Shown: positions 27,430 through 41,257, counted from the first letter of the stretch. The stretch: 64,000 nt of DNA from Formicarius rufipectus (GCA_013399695.1 VXAU01002255.1:1-64000); one strand, 5' to 3'. Program-made: numbers and translations. Notes: generated by a model from the letters alone, not told the origin.

Positions 27430-27590
27430 AATCCTAGAACAAGCTACCCAAAGAGGTGAGTCCTCTCCAGACTTGCTAGTGCCCAGGATTTGGATGGAGC
27501 AAGCAGTGTCTCAGCTGACTTAGTCCTGCTTCAAACTGACTGGTCTAAATAAACTCCAGAGTTTCTCTCTAGCCAATATTCCAAGTCCAG
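27430..27590 (+). mobile_element. Probable ancient CR1 3' fragment
   Basis: The plus strand carries blocks that resemble the sense 3' region of CR1. These are AACAAGCTACCCAAAGAGGT, then TTTGGATGGAGCAAGCAGTG, and finally CTGGTCTAAATAAACTCCAG, which resembles the ACTGGACTAGATGACCTCCAG-type element of CR1. Their order and spacing fit, but divergence is high, and the ends are approximate. The orientation is opposite to KCNH8. Confidence 0.45.
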
Positions 27591-30500
27591 TTAAGGGTTA
27601 AAGACTCTGTTGTAACTTCAAATCGATTGAGCAGGGCTTTTATGCACAATACGTTCAACTTCCAATAAATCATACTCCATGGTGTTCACCTCAGAGAAAC
27701 CACGTGGAAAAATCATGGTGTTATTTTACCCCTTGGAACTGTCCTCTCTTATGGGGTTTATACTGATTTGATTTTCCCCCTGCATGGGGTACTAAGAACT
27801 TCTATTATGGCTGCAGAAATTGGTCCAGATACAGCTTTTCCACTGAGACAAAAACTGCTATGTAAAATTAATGAGTGATATGTAGGTAATATCTGGTTAC
27901 ACGCAGCAGGACACTTGATCAAATCTTAGGCACTTCATCTGCACAACAGATTTCTACTTTTCATTTAAAAACAAAAAAATTTTACTAGGTACAAAGTCTT
28001 GGAAATGTGTTAATAAACACATAAAAATCTCACACTCCCTTTAATAAGTTATTTAGTACCACTTTTTTTTTTTGAGGGAGGGTGTGGCTCGAAATCCAAT
28101 AGGGTATCTTAGTCCTACAGTATTTTGTGATTGCTGAAAGGGCTTAATCAGAAGGCAAAGTACTGTGCATAAAGGAAAATACAGTTTAATCAAGGAAGTG
28201 AGCCTGTAGAAAAGAACAGCAGGGAAGAATGGCAGAATAAATCTTACTAAGGTCCAAAGCAGCTAAAATACAAAATAATGTTACTCTAAATGCAAAGGAA
28301 ATATTTTGCTTCAACTCAACAAATGATACTTTGTCTCACACACCTGCACCTCAAAAATAGAGTTTTGGGTTTTGAATTGATGATTGAATGAGTTCCACAA
28401 AATTAATTAATACGAATATTTTAAAATATAATTTTATATTTCAAATCTTGACACAGTCTGGTATACCCAGGTTTGAAATGACGGCTGTTAATACAGAAAA
28501 CTTTTCCGAGGATGTATATTAGTATATGGTTTATATTTAGGATATACTTAACATATAAACAGGCAGAAAAGTACGTCCAGCTTTTTAGGTAAGCCTAAGA
28601 CCTTAAGTTGTAACTGTAGGTCTTTACCATGTGCAGACGTTTCCATACATACTTCCAGCATATATTCTGGTGGTGACTACAGTTTTGCACACGAAACCTC
28701 CTTGTAGCAGTTAAATTTCTCTGTGTCTAATATAAAAGAGTGACAGACACAGGACATACTATGTGCCTCTGTTCTGTACTAAAAATAGTGAATAACTATG
28801 ATTATCTGCAGATGGGATTTCATCTTCAAAAGCAAGATGAACTTTCCTTATTTATACTAATTCAAAAGTGTAACCCAATTAGAGAAAAGAAAAAGTTTTC
28901 TTTCATTAATATTTCACACCATAAACATCTTCAAATTAGGCTTCATATCTAGTATTTTACAACAGAATTATTTAACCATGCAGATAAGGCATTCAGAAGA
29001 CTTCACATAAATATTTTTTGGCTGTTTTGAAATAAATAAGTACATTTATTAACTCTAATTTCTTCATGACTTCAATAGTTTTCCCTATTTTTGTTCTAAC
29101 AAGGCTAGAAATTGTGAACCTCTGACATTAATATATAGAAAATTTACACTCTGTCTATACAACAAAGGTGTGACTATCACAGAGAAATAAAATTCATAAG
29201 GACTAAAAGAAGACATTAAAAGTATTTAAAAGCATTCTAATGATAGCCACTCTCCTGGGATTAAAAATTTCTGTTTTGTTTGCCTTAAAATGCTTCATCA
29301 CTATGCAGTGTTTTCTTACTTTGGTACATCCTTGTCTTTTCCAAAGTATGTGCAATGTAGTAAGTACTATTTGTAATAATTCGTAAGATGAGTGCTTTGA
29401 TAAGTTTCAGAGCTTCAAAGTAATCATCTTGTTTTGGTTGCCTCCTTTATTCCTATTCATTATTTCTGTATGACACTCCAGGGGCTAATTATTTCATATA
29501 AAACTGTAAGAAATAACCCAAATCAGTTGGCTAAGTCTCTCAGATACTGATACCCCAAAGTACTTCACAAGAGTGGTAACCATCAAGCATTTCCTTCGTA
29601 TATTATTTAGAAGTGAATTTTCAGCCCTGCATCCGAAAACCACAATAGACATGTATTTCTATTCCATTCAACAGTGGACCTTCAATAGTGGCACTCAAGG
29701 TCAAGAGAACATTATAATTTATTTTACTAGATTGAGGACGTCAGCACTCATGCATGACATAACTACGTTTTTTTGACTCTTTTTCTTAAAGGTACCTCTT
29801 ATAAACCAGAAAGTGCCATAGTTCCAAAGGAACAGGTTCTGCTATTACTAATGACAAAAAATAAAGAAAACTTATAAGTACTGTAATGAAGCAGACAAGA
29901 AGTAAAATTAAAATCAAACATTCAGGTACAGAGATGACAGATTGAAATGAACAATTGATCATTGCTGGTGAATGATGTCCTGTGCAATGTAGTCAGTATG
30001 ATGTTCTTTTCTGCTCTGTGCCAGGATTCATAAATTTACATGTCAGTTCCAACCTGATGGATGCATGTGTTTAGAGCAGTGAAACCAGACCAATATCTTC
30101 CAGTAGAACACAGTTTTCTTGGTCAGTCTCCTTGGAAATTTGCAAATAGTCTTTCTATCAGTGAGGAGGATTCACTTGGTTCTTACAGTGCAACAAAACA
30201 GACTGAACACTGCTCCTACTGCAGAAGACCAGGGAGTGCAGGGCACCTGTGCCGAACCTCGCCATCTGCCAAATAGCATGAGAGCAGGTGAAGGCAACGT
30301 CTCTTAATGGATATCCCAGTGATGCTGATTCACAAAATTCTGACAAGACTGAGGCTACCTGGAGACCACAAAGGACTTGGGCAGAATTTAGGAACCCAAG
30401 CTCAAGAATGTAACATAAAGTTTACATATAAGACACATTTTGGATAATCAATTTCAGACAACTTCTGTATCAGGCTAGAAGTGCCACTACCTTTACATGA

Positions 30501-32523
30501 TTAAGACACCTTGAGCTTCTCTTCTATCTGCACCCGGTGGGGATCCTTCAACCACCTTGTACCTGTAGCTAAATTCTCTTTTGGACTCAGTAGGGGAGAT
30601 AGTTGTGAACTCGGGCTGTTGGCTTCAGCCCAACATGAGGCATATAAAGCCTAAGTAAAAGGGCCTGAAGGCAGAACCTTGTTTTCAACATTTCCTACCA
30701 CCATCACTCAGGTGCTGTGTTCCTTATTCTGTACTTAACTTTGGAACTGAGAACTAATTGAGGGTATTCACTGGAAGTCAGCATCCAAGTCCTTTTAAAG
30801 GCTCTGACTGCAAGTGTGTGATAAACAAAGTTTGTGGGGGAAGTTTTATATTGCAGAGTATGTGAAATAACAGTGGTTCAGTCACAATACAGTTCTTGCT
30901 TTCAAATGTGCAAAATATAAAACTAATAGAAAATGACTAAAAACCTGAGATGAGAGTAGAAATATTGTACTGAATTAAAGATTTAAATAGCTGAAGAACT
31001 ATACCCTTTACAGATGTAATTTTAAAGCTTCTCTCAAAGTAATATTTATATAATATGCTTTATTTTCTATAAAAGCACAGGTTATTTTTTTAACAATGCC
31101 TCCATTGTGAGAATGTTGTGTTACTGTAGATGGACTAACAAAATGTTGCAGCTAAACTTCTGGTGGACAGGAAGGAATTTTTTTTGAGACAATGACACAA
31201 ATTATACCTGACAGTTTGACTATCTAAGGGAGCCAGTATCCCGACTCTTGGCCCTCTTCTAATCTTCTCATTACACTCAAGACATCTGAGTTTCAACAGC
31301 TGACATGGTTCTTACAGAATGAAAACTTTCAGTAAGAGAAAATATTTTCAATACTATCTGTTTCCTGGCAGATACAGACTGAAAAGCCATTTTCTCATAT
31401 TTGATAAAAACCTGAAGGGGAATAGCTCATGACATACTAACACAAAAGAGTAGTCAGCAAATAGAGAACTCATGCCTAAATCTAATGGCAGTGAACTACA
31501 GATATGAGAGTCAATGGAATTAGGGTGTTAGAATCAGCCAGAAACCTCAACATAGTCTAATCTCTATTTTGTGTCAGGTAACAGAAATTTAGCTTTATTT
31601 TTACAGGTTACCAAAAACCGTGCTGGGTCTCAGGGAAACATCTATTTCACCAATGAGAACAAATGGGCGGAACAAAGTGGAATGTAACAGAGAGAGACCT
31701 GAAAATGTTAAAAGGGAAAAGCAGGACAAGGACTTTACCACTCTCAGGCGCGTGGCAATGATACATGCAGGAGTCATGTCTCTTATCAGACATTAGAGTC
31801 AAGCTGCCGCACATGGAACAACTGTTTCCTTAGATGTGAAAATTTGCTGAAATAAAGGTTTATAGCATCTGAAAACAATGTCCATACTGTGTATCTTCCA
31901 AATCATTCATTTCAACCTAGCAATCTTCAAGCTAAGCAAGAGATCCGTATTTTAACATTATGCTACACTACTATAAGGCCCAACGTCACCACATCATGAC
32001 AGTTCCTGAACACTATAACCAGATGCTATACCTTTGTCATTTTACAACCACATGAAAATTTGGCTAAATTTTTGAATGCAACCCAATTTTTAAGTGACTT
32101 GCAATGAGAACGTTGCCTGGATAAGGACAAAAACTGAAATAAAGCCTTACGATTAGGTCCAGCAAGAACAAAACAAATGAGATCTTCAGTTCTGGGTATT
32201 TTCATAGGAAGAACTTTATCACTCCCACTGCCCTAATCCAAACGCAAATTGAGCACCTCATTTGTTTAAATTAGCCAGAGAAATAGATGCACAGAAGCAA
32301 ATGCTGCTCACACTAAAGTCAATGTGCATCTGGGGCTATGGTGCATATCTGATGGCACAGCAAGGTTCAAAGTATTATGTTAATAGTACTGCAGCTTTAA
32401 AATGTTTGTTTTAAGTGTCAGCAAACATCAGTTTTCAATTCTGCACTGCAGGCTTTCAGAGGAAGCACTAAGTGGATTAAGGAGGTTGCTAAAAGCTTTT
32501 CCTACCTCTTCACCCAGCACTTG

Positions 32524-32610
32524 CCCCACCCCCTCTCCCACCCTCCCCCCCAAAAAAAAACACAAACAAACAACCAAACACAAAAAAAACCCAACCAAAA
32601 AAAAACCCAG
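32524..32610. repeat. C-rich then A/C-rich tract
   Basis: A C-rich, T-containing run passes into A runs broken by C. The transcribed strand is G/T-rich. It produces paired open frames on both strands (32402-32668 and 32428-32655) that I regard as compositional. Confidence 0.9.
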
Positions 32611-33630
32611 CAAGCATAAAAAGCAAATTAATTTTCTGTTCATTTGGGATATCATTTTCCTTTCTTAAAACAAACCATTCCTATATTTCAACTATTTTAT
32701 ATATTGCAGCAACCATAGCCACTGCACAAGTTTTTCAGGTGGACATCACCTGAGACACGCCAGTGAAGAATCGAAAGTAGACTTTTCAAGGAGGAGACAC
32801 ATTCCTTTTCATAAAAAATAGCATAGGAATTATAATTTTTGCATTATAGTTTTAATACTTTCAATTAAAAAGTCTCTTACTGGCTAGAATAAACTTTGCA
32901 TAAGATGTATTGATGGAAACTTGAGCCCCCAGTTTTGCTATTAATATATCAAAATTAAAAGTTAAAAATTTAAAATCTATAAATATAAGACTAAGGATCT
33001 ATTTTACTGCTTTGCCTGCAGCAAAAAAATTCTCTTTTACATGCTCTCCAAAACAGCACAAAAATTTTCAGTTGAGGTCTTCATTCAGGAGAACAGAATA
33101 TCCTCAATATCTTATAGTAATTACACTCCTTAATTATATTCCAAATAAGATTTCTTCTGTTTACATTATTTGCTTGCGATCTCCAGATCTCATTTTACTT
33201 TTAATCATGCATACTCTGAATCATACCTACTGTTCTCCCCTCAATATATCACTTATGTGGATGTTTTGAACTGTAATGAACTTTTCATTTGTAGTTTTCT
33301 TAAGGTGGTAAAAGAAGGGGTAGCTACAGATAATCAGCTGTGTATCACCAGAGCAGCAAAAGATATAGCACACAGAGGGCCAAGACTTAATTTAATTGTG
33401 TTTCATCAGCAAGTAGTTTCCATGGGAAGAGCAATAAAATCTGCGCTGATTGAAAAAATTACATAATCTAATTTTTCTGCTCATGCATGTGACACACAAG
33501 CTTATACAAAAATTTTGTCAGTGCTGAAGTGGTCTTTGCAAAACAGCTTCATGCCACATATATGGAGTTTTCTGAGCTCTTTTCTTTAAACCAGTTTCTA
33601 ATCCTTTAACATTTTAAAACTGTTTTACTT

Positions 33631-33700
33631 AAAAAAAAGCAAAAACAAAAAAAACCAACCCAAAACCCAAAAAACTAGCAAACTAAAAACTCCAAACAAA
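33631..33700. repeat. A/C-rich low-complexity tract
   Basis: About 70 bases of A runs are interrupted by C or CC, with a few T and G toward the high-coordinate end. The type is the same as at 20741 and 56378. Confidence 0.85.
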
Positions 33701-35997
33701 TCCCCAAAGCCATAAATTATTTAACTCACAACTTTAGAAATAACCATTCTGACAGACACAGAACTAATATCTGTAAGAGCTTTGCAGGAGTCATTACAGT
33801 ATGATTTTTATTATACATTTATAGCATCTAAATATTTTAGAGACTGTCTACAAATAGAAAAGCTTTCCAGGCAAAAATGCAAACCCACAGTATTGGAAAA
33901 ACAACTAAAACAAAATTATGCTCTAAGTCCAATGGTGAAGCCCTTTTTCCAGTTAAGAGGTTAAAGTGTGAGAGCATACAGCATTAACAACTGCCTTGGC
34001 CCATCCAGTGTGGAGCTGCACTGCCTGCAGCTGTCCAGGGAAGGCCCCTGAGTCTCACAGCTTGAGATGAACCAATGGTGAGGGGCCATTAAAGAGCAGT
34101 TCCTGCCTGGGAAGCCCATTAGAAGATGATCAGTGTGTGATAACTCAGATACAAAACTCTTCACTGAGGCACAAATCAGACTTCTGGAAATTGTCTCTGT
34201 TCCAGTTAAACTGGGATTGGTTCTGATGAGGTTGTTGGGACTTTTGCTTATTACTGCTCTTGTGCAAGATGGGACGACATCAATTGGTGAAAATTAATGT
34301 TTTCAGTGCAATAAATGCCAAGAGCCCCAGGGCATATAAGAAGAGTCTCCTGAATGTGGCCTTGGCTTGGGAAAAAGAGAGCACAGGGAGCATGGGCAGC
34401 AGCCCTACCTGTGGAGCAAGCACACAGCCCAAGATCGTTACTTGGACTGCAATGAATCCTTTGAAATGAGTTTTTGCTTGTGGCCTATATAAGCTGACAA
34501 TGTGCATTGATAGCTACTTCCCACAAGAGAGAATTATTATCATCATCATTTGGATTTTTTTTTTCTGTTAGCAGTATTTGACCAATTTTTGTACAGTGGG
34601 CTTTCTTTGTATATTCTCCCCTCTAGCTGAAGTCTTTTATTTGAGAAATTTGCACTCCATGAGAAGTTCAGTAGCAGGTCACGGACCTGGTTTACAAAGG
34701 GAAAGAGAAATAAACAACTAACCAGAAGATTAAAAAATTCCCCAGCTTTAGGTAACTCATAAAAAATTTAGAGAGAGGTATTTCTTGAACTTCCTTCTTT
34801 TTCTCTTCTGACCCAGCATCCTTACCTGAGGTCAAGCACCTTTATCATGCTTGTCATTTTTCCTTCAGATTTATCATTATTTGATGATATTTAGACAGAT
34901 GTTAATGGGATTAAGAGAAAAGAAATTAAAGGAGATAAGAATAGAACAATCTGCAGTTTGAATACATATCACTGCACTGCTGGCCACAGATGTTTGCATT
35001 ATTTCCCCCAACTCCAAATATTTTTTCTAGTGGGAACCTCTTCCTAACAATCTTTGTTTATGAAAGATATACATGTATTCTTTTTCTCTCACATATAACT
35101 ACACATTAGAATTTATCTCTATGCTTTTAAATCATGTCTTACGTATCTAATAGCACAAACAAGACTAGCCAGGCTTCCCTTTTCTGGTTAATTTTATGGC
35201 TAACCAGATTTCCTCTCCTGCTTCAGATTAAGCTAAAGGTAAATACAAGTGGAATTAAAAACATAGAACAAAAAGAACCAGAAAGAAAAGGGAGAAAAGG
35301 TGGTTCTTGATACTGATGTGGCATCTAAGAAAGACAGCAAAAGATGTGCCTTTACAGTAACGGCAGAATGATCCATGTGGGAAAACTGTGGAGTTTCAGC
35401 TGTTGTACCTGTGGGTAACACACTTTCAACAGTGTACCAGTACCTGGTGATGTCAGCCTCCTATTACAAGGTATATTGTTTCCCCATTGTACCCTCATAT
35501 GTGGGTACAACTCAAAGAAATAATAAGAAATATTCAATAAAAAATTAAAAGCTTAACATCTAAAGAGCCAGTCTGAAACACACAATTAAATCAGAGTAAA
35601 GGCTGAGGTAGAAAAAAATGGACTAAAGCTGAGCATCCCAAAACTCTCTTCACTGATAAACACTCTATCTGCTCTGCAAAAGTGTGAAGCCTGCAAAACC
35701 ACTAAACAATACTTCCAAAGGGAGCTTTTAACTTGAAGGTATTTCAGGCCCTTTGTTTCAATGTATAGAAAGGAGTAATCAGCACACTCAAGGGAATGCA
35801 TCTGTTGAATTTTCCTAATTCACAAAAACCCTTTCTCATCTATTCTTTTACACAGTCTGTCTAGCCCTCTCCTGTTCAGACTCTCCATTTTCCTAACTTG
35901 GAATCACTCTTGAAAATACAATATTTCATTTTTCCCAGTTCCTTATTTTAACCCTCTTTTTCAAATTGACCAGAAATTCAGAGTACCAATCTCTTCC

Positions 35998-36040
35998 TTT
36001 TTTTTTTTTTTAGGTTTTTTTTTGTTTTTTTTTTTTTTTT
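35998..36040. repeat. Poly-T tract
   Basis: Three T runs are separated by AGG and G. On the transcribed strand it is poly-A, lying about 150-190 bases downstream of the donor of the S4-S5 exon. It could be the tail of a decayed retroposed copy, but no body is visible beside it. Confidence 0.85.
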
Positions 36041-36187
36041 AAACAGACAACACTAGAAAATTGTATAAGGTTGAACAAAACCCCAAATCCTGAATGACTT
36101 ATAGCTGCGCTTTTATATATTTACATACATTTATGGCTATAAGGAGTGTATATGTGTATTCATATGTATGTGTAGGATGGAACTCAC

Positions 36188-36395
36188 CTATGTCCCAGGT
36201 AAGGGGGTTATTCTGTTCCATCTCCCTTTTCCCTATGACATACCAAATACAGGCCATCCAGTGAGCAAGCAAGGCAAACATGGACATGAGGAGAGTGAGA
36301 ACGATTGTGCTGTGCTGGGAGTAACGATCCAGCTTCTGAAGAAGACGCAAGAGACGGAGCAACCGCACTGTCTTGAGAAGGTGAACAAGGGAAAC
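36188..36395 (-). CDS. KCNH8: KCNH8 exon: S4 voltage sensor, S5, turret start
   Basis: This exon of 208 bases holds 69 codons plus one base, about residues 324-392. The acceptor is GTTCTCTCAG and the donor reads GACATAG|GTGAGT. It starts VSLVHLLKTVRLLRLLRLLQ, the S4 helix. Gating charges at three-residue spacing are visible as K, R, R and R (about 331, 334, 337, 340), followed by K344 and R347. Next come the S4-S5 linker (KLDRYSQHST), S5 (IVLTLLMSMFALLAHWMACI) and the beginning of the extracellular turret (IGKREMEQNNPLTWDI). The S4-S5 part matches the family very closely. The turret piece is the most divergent stretch I see against the human protein as I recall it. The open frame continues past the donor into the intron, which explains a longer apparent reading frame; the GTGAGT donor and the phase of the next exon fix the real end. 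Confidence 0.98.
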
Positions 36396-39300
36396 CTGAG
36401 AGAACACAGAGAGAAAACAACTTGTCAACAGCTTACTTTTATCACACAGTTCTCCTGGTCAATGAAAGGAAATTCTAAAGCTCTATGAAATTTTGCCCAC
36501 TCTTTTCAGTTACATAGCTACTAGAGTAAATCTTAAGACAGAAGAGAAGATGCTTTAAAAAAAAAAAGTGATTGTCAAAATAACTAATGTTCATTTGATT
36601 GCAATACAAAACCATGAAATAAATATCTACAGACACACAGTGATATTCAGTTTCTTCTAATAGTAGACCTAACTGAAATATGAATGAGATGAAACCAGTT
36701 TATAATTTAGCCTGGAAGAGGTGATAATATATAGCAGATATTTTGCAGAACAAGGAAGCAGAGAAGTTAGAGAAGACTCAGATTTGTTCTTTGGATTTAA
36801 ACCTTTATTCACTGACCTGGGCATATTGTACTGCTCTGTACTAAGTAGCAGTCCAAAAACCTTGCATGAAAACTTCTAATATTGCTTCTTAAATTCCTTA
36901 GCTAGAATTTTACCACCTTTCAAGCTTATGTGGCAAAAGGAGCACCTAATCTGCTCAGCTCTCTAAGTATATATAGTTTATGAAGTATATGAACTTTGGC
37001 CTTAGAGGAGTTTCAGCACACAGTGAGCAGTATCTGGATGATCCCATCCCTCCAGAGCATTTTGCAACCTACATCCTCACCTGAGTGTGCACAGTTCCCA
37101 GTTTTGCATGGAATATATTTGGCTCATGTTTCAGCTGATCGGTAGAGTTAGCAAACAATACACAGATTAGAACCCAAATACTTTTATTTTTCTAAGATTC
37201 AATAGCCATAATAGTCATTAACAGTAAGTGTTTGATTTTTTTTCTTCCCTTCATTAATGAGACTTTAGGATTAATGCTTCCTAAGTACGTGGTTGTTACA
37301 GGATACATGCATCAGCTAGAAAAATAACATCAGACTCGATGTGCCCTCCCAAAGCCCTCCCACAGCACAGTAATGACCTCTCTGAAAAGAAAGTCTAAAA
37401 GCACAGCTCAATCAACATTTTTTTTCTTTACTAATCCAGAATAAACTGAAGCTCAACCTTACTGCTTCTGTTACAAAACTAATCATCTGAAATCTAAGTT
37501 TTATAGGTGTACACTAACTAACAGCTAGGTCTGAGGTGACAAATTCTGCAACATGGGGTTATTTATTTAAAGACTTAGCAATTCATTGATTTTATTCCAG
37601 TCTCTGGGAAACCTGTAAAGAAGAAAATTTAAAAAATCTACAAACTTTTTTTTTTTTTTATCACTACAGTTTTGGTAATGCATAAGTAATTCTCCCAAGA
37701 GTTTCTTCAATGGGCAGGGTTTGCAGCCAATTAATTAATGTTTTTTTCTCATGAACGTTAACATTTTTTTCTCATGTACATAGCAGGGAAGAAAAGAAAA
37801 TCAACAACAACGTGACAGTTCTAAAAAGTACTTTGAAGTTCACTACTGTCAGGAACAGAGATCTGACATTGGAGCACACAAACATTTACAGACTTCTCTT
37901 CTTGCACTTTTTTCCTTCCATGTCACCGACAATGTCAAGGAATTACTAATGTCTGTGGTCGTAAGTCCAAGAACATCTGCACATATGAGGCAGAAGACTG
38001 GAAAATATTTTAAGTAATTGCCATGTTTGTATTAATACAATCATATAACTTTTAAATGATAATTATTCTATGAGTGGCATACAAACATACCAAATGCCTC
38101 TGTTTCTGTGGCAATTCACTTCCCAAAGTCTCTTTTCTTTTCTTTCATCAGCTTTTTTGAACCAGACATGGTTCTGATACATTCACATAAGATAAACGGG
38201 TCCCTATTCATGACTGACTCTTAAAAGTGTTGTGCTAATATGAAAAACATAAAGATAATGACTGTGTTTATAATTATTGTATATATGATATGGCATACAC
38301 ATTGGAGCCTTCACCAGCCTATGTTCTACCACATCACAACCAACTATGATACCTTAGGTGAAATTTTATTACATTCCTGCAAATAAGAATTTGTAAAAGG
38401 ATTGTTACAATAAGTGTGCCCTACCAGTTACCAGTTTTGCCTAAATTTTGACCGTTTTTATTAAGCTACAGAATGTGGGTAGATATAAAAACAATTAATC
38501 ATATATCATAATATTTTTCATGTGGAGACATTTCGTTTTTAGGCCTAAGGACTGCCTCATTTCAAAATAATTTCTGCATGAATTTGGTCACAGATGTAAG
38601 TATTCATATGTTATTGTACTACATTTTCTCATTAGTCATGGCAAACACTCTTCTGGTGTTGTGTCCAAATATGTCATTGAAAGTTCTAAAATGCCATCAG
38701 GCAGCTTCTTTTTCTATATCACAAATTTAGAAAGACAAAATGAGGAATCAGCACTCATATTTGTGCCTGCATAGATTTTGCTTTGCCCACATATATAAAA
38801 TCATCAAAATTTTCCATTTTGTTAATAATTTTAGACTAGCTGGGTTGCTCTTTTTTTCTGTCAAAATGACAGGGCCTGAATTTTATCTGAGACTAACACA
38901 AACTCCATCAGCATCATCCTGAGAAGTACTGAGAAATAAAGTTGCTACAAACCATTGATAAAGTTTTCTGCTTGGAAGAATCATCTCCTACATAAAAAAT
39001 GAACTAATAAGGAAATGTAAATTTTTTATCATTTTTGTCCACCTGGGTAGCTGGTTTTTCTGAAAAAAAAAATAATATTCTTGTTCTATAACCATCAATA
39101 GTGTTTCAGAAGGAGCAAATTCAATCATTATAACTAGTGCCTAATGGCTTGTTTTTTACTTTGGCAACATTTGACACCGTATTTCCACAAATTAAGGGAT
39201 CCTCCATGCCAGATGAACACAAGGATGGAAGGAACTGAGGTCTCAGCATGCACAGAAGTTAGGCAGGAATGTGCCTGTTGTCTCACACCTCCAAAGAGTC

Positions 39301-39462
39301 CTGGATTTAATGACAGAATCCCTCCAAGCTGTAAAGGCAGTAGAGCCAACTCATACAGTTTCACTTTTTTTCTTTCAGAAATATATCAAAGATAGCAAAA
39401 GACTCCACAGCATTTACATTCACTCTAGCTCCATCAATCTCCAACTGGAGTATGACATATAT

Positions 39463-39492
39463 GTGCCATACATACAGAGGTATGTATGGCAC
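39463..39492. repeat. 13-base perfect hairpin, 4-base loop
   Basis: GTGCCATACATAC and GTATGTATGGCAC are exact reverse complements around AGAG. Flanking bases do not extend the pairing. It is too short for a typical microRNA precursor and lies deep in an intron. Confidence 0.9.
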
Positions 39493-40383
39493 TATACCTA
39501 TAACTTGCAGAATTTAGAGCTTCCCTAAAGGTTTGGCCTTTGTGCCAGGGCCTGAACAGCAAAGAAGTGAGATGCTCCCTGATGCCCCTTCTCACCGTTC
39601 TGTTGAGGCAACATCTGAAAGTCGATGAAGTGAAAATCTGAGAACAAATATGAGGAAATGGCTTATTAAATCATTAAGTCTGAAAACAGCGGAATGTGAT
39701 TAACACCTCCCCCCGTTCTTGAAACAGTTGATAGCCATTGTTATCTTGAGGGTTATATTAACCACTGCCAAGTTTTGTCATGGTAAGAAGTTTGATATAG
39801 TAAGGCACTGTGTTCCCATCGGGGAATCACATAGAGAACAAACAATGGAATTTTGCTTGGGTGAATGCAAGATGCAGACTCTGAAGTTCTGGATTTGCTC
39901 TCAATTATCAAAGAGAAGAGAGGGTTGGGCCTCGACTTTCTGCTCTGAGGGGTCATATAGCAGTTAGCTACCAAGGCTGGGCCAAAACAAAGGATGGAAG
40001 CAGATTGGACCCTGCAAAAACTTTTAGCAAGGTATTTAGTTCTTGGAGCATTCAGAAAGATACACCTGTCAGTCAGTGCTAATTTTGAAATCAACATGGC
40101 TATATATCATTTATTTTTTGGGGCTTAGTGCTATTATCCACTACTAATAGAGGGACAGTTCAGTGTCCCCAGATATTCTTAATCATCATATTAGAGATCT
40201 TATTAAGGGAAAAAGTTTAAAAGTACAACAGACAGAAATTGTCTATTAATCATATTAGAGCAATATTTTTAAAATTGTGACATTTTAACTGTAAAAATGA
40301 TTATTGGATAATGCTTTCTTTTCCAGAATTAAGTATGGAAAGCATATAAGTCCTTCCAGTGGAGAAACCTAATAAAAAAGGTG

Positions 40384-40447
40384 GGTTTTTTTGTTGCTGG
40401 TTTTTGTTTTGCTTTGGTTTTGTTTATTTTTGGTTTTGTTTACTTTT
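40384..40447. repeat. T/G-rich low-complexity tract
   Basis: This is an irregular run of TTTTG and GGTTTT units with a few C and A. On the transcribed strand it is A/C-rich. Confidence 0.88.
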
Positions 40448-40786
40448 CTCCTTAAAGGAAAAGGTAAATCTGGTTCATTTAATGAAAAATTCTTAATGGA
40501 ATTTAAGCCAACAGAGTTATGTCAGTTGTTTGGTTTTAATGTAATGGATAAACTGATATAGTAGATTTAGATGACTTAGATTACCCACTGGTTATAATAA
40601 AACAGTCATCGAACAATGTGGAACTATTAACTGTCTGGTTTTAAAAGCTACTGCACTAGCATCAGATTGATGTTTCTTAAAGTTATGGAGTGAAAAGGAA
40701 GTTCATTGAGGGAAATGGAACTAAATGATAAAATCAAACATGATACCTGACATGGGATCCTTCTTAACTAGTGTTTTTCTATGCTG

Positions 40787-40839
40787 GGTTTTTTTTTTTT
40801 TTTTGGTTGGTTTTTTGGTTTTTATTTATTTTTTTTTTC
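40787..40839. repeat. T/G-rich low-complexity tract
   Basis: Long T runs are separated by GGTTGG and GG. It lies about 500-560 bases inside the intron from the 41345-41502 exon donor. Confidence 0.88.
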
Positions 40840-41257
40840 TGATGTATGTCTAACCTATCATCTACACATTTGTCTCACATTTAATGAAATTGAGATTGAG
40901 TGTGTCTGTTTACAAGAGATCAATATTCTGGGAATTAGAAAGTGGACAGGTAAAACCCTTAGCCTCTTTTAGCAAAAGTCCACAAAATTAAGAAACCTCT
41001 GCTAGCCCTTTTTTAAACATTAATTTCTGATTTGGAGTGAAAGGGGGTGTTTGATTATTTGACGGGGTTTGTTTGTTTACTTATTTTCTGTAATTTTGCT
41101 TAGTAGATTCTTACTCTATTAAATCTAATAAGGCTAGACAACCACCTTTGTCTTAGCAAAAGTAAGCCAAAATAAATATAACACAAAATGATTGTGACAT
41201 CACTTATTTTAGTTTGCAGATCCGGGAAAAGAAACGCAATAAGAAACCTCTCTTGAT

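Larger units (their letters stand above)
17977..36187 (-). other. KCNH8 intron, 18211 bases
   Basis: This is the largest intron in the window, between the S4-S5 exon and the pore exon. It contains several A/C low-complexity tracts, one hairpin (21802-21827), a probable old CR1 fragment (27430-27590), and otherwise AT-rich sequence. Slightly GC-richer blocks occur near 21690-21900 and 34330-34470 without a recognisable coding or repeat signature. I found no second gene on either strand. Confidence 0.9.

Noticed and set aside
30061..30276. Cysteine/histidine cluster resembling a zinc knuckle (CSYCRRPGSAGHLC)
   Set aside because: The spacing is not the C-X2-C-X4-H-X4-C of retroviral or LINE knuckles, and no gag-like context surrounds it.
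33170..33466. Open frame of 98 codons on the plus strand
   Set aside because: No family recognised; the part that looks most protein-like (from about 33300) has no stable homologue I can name.
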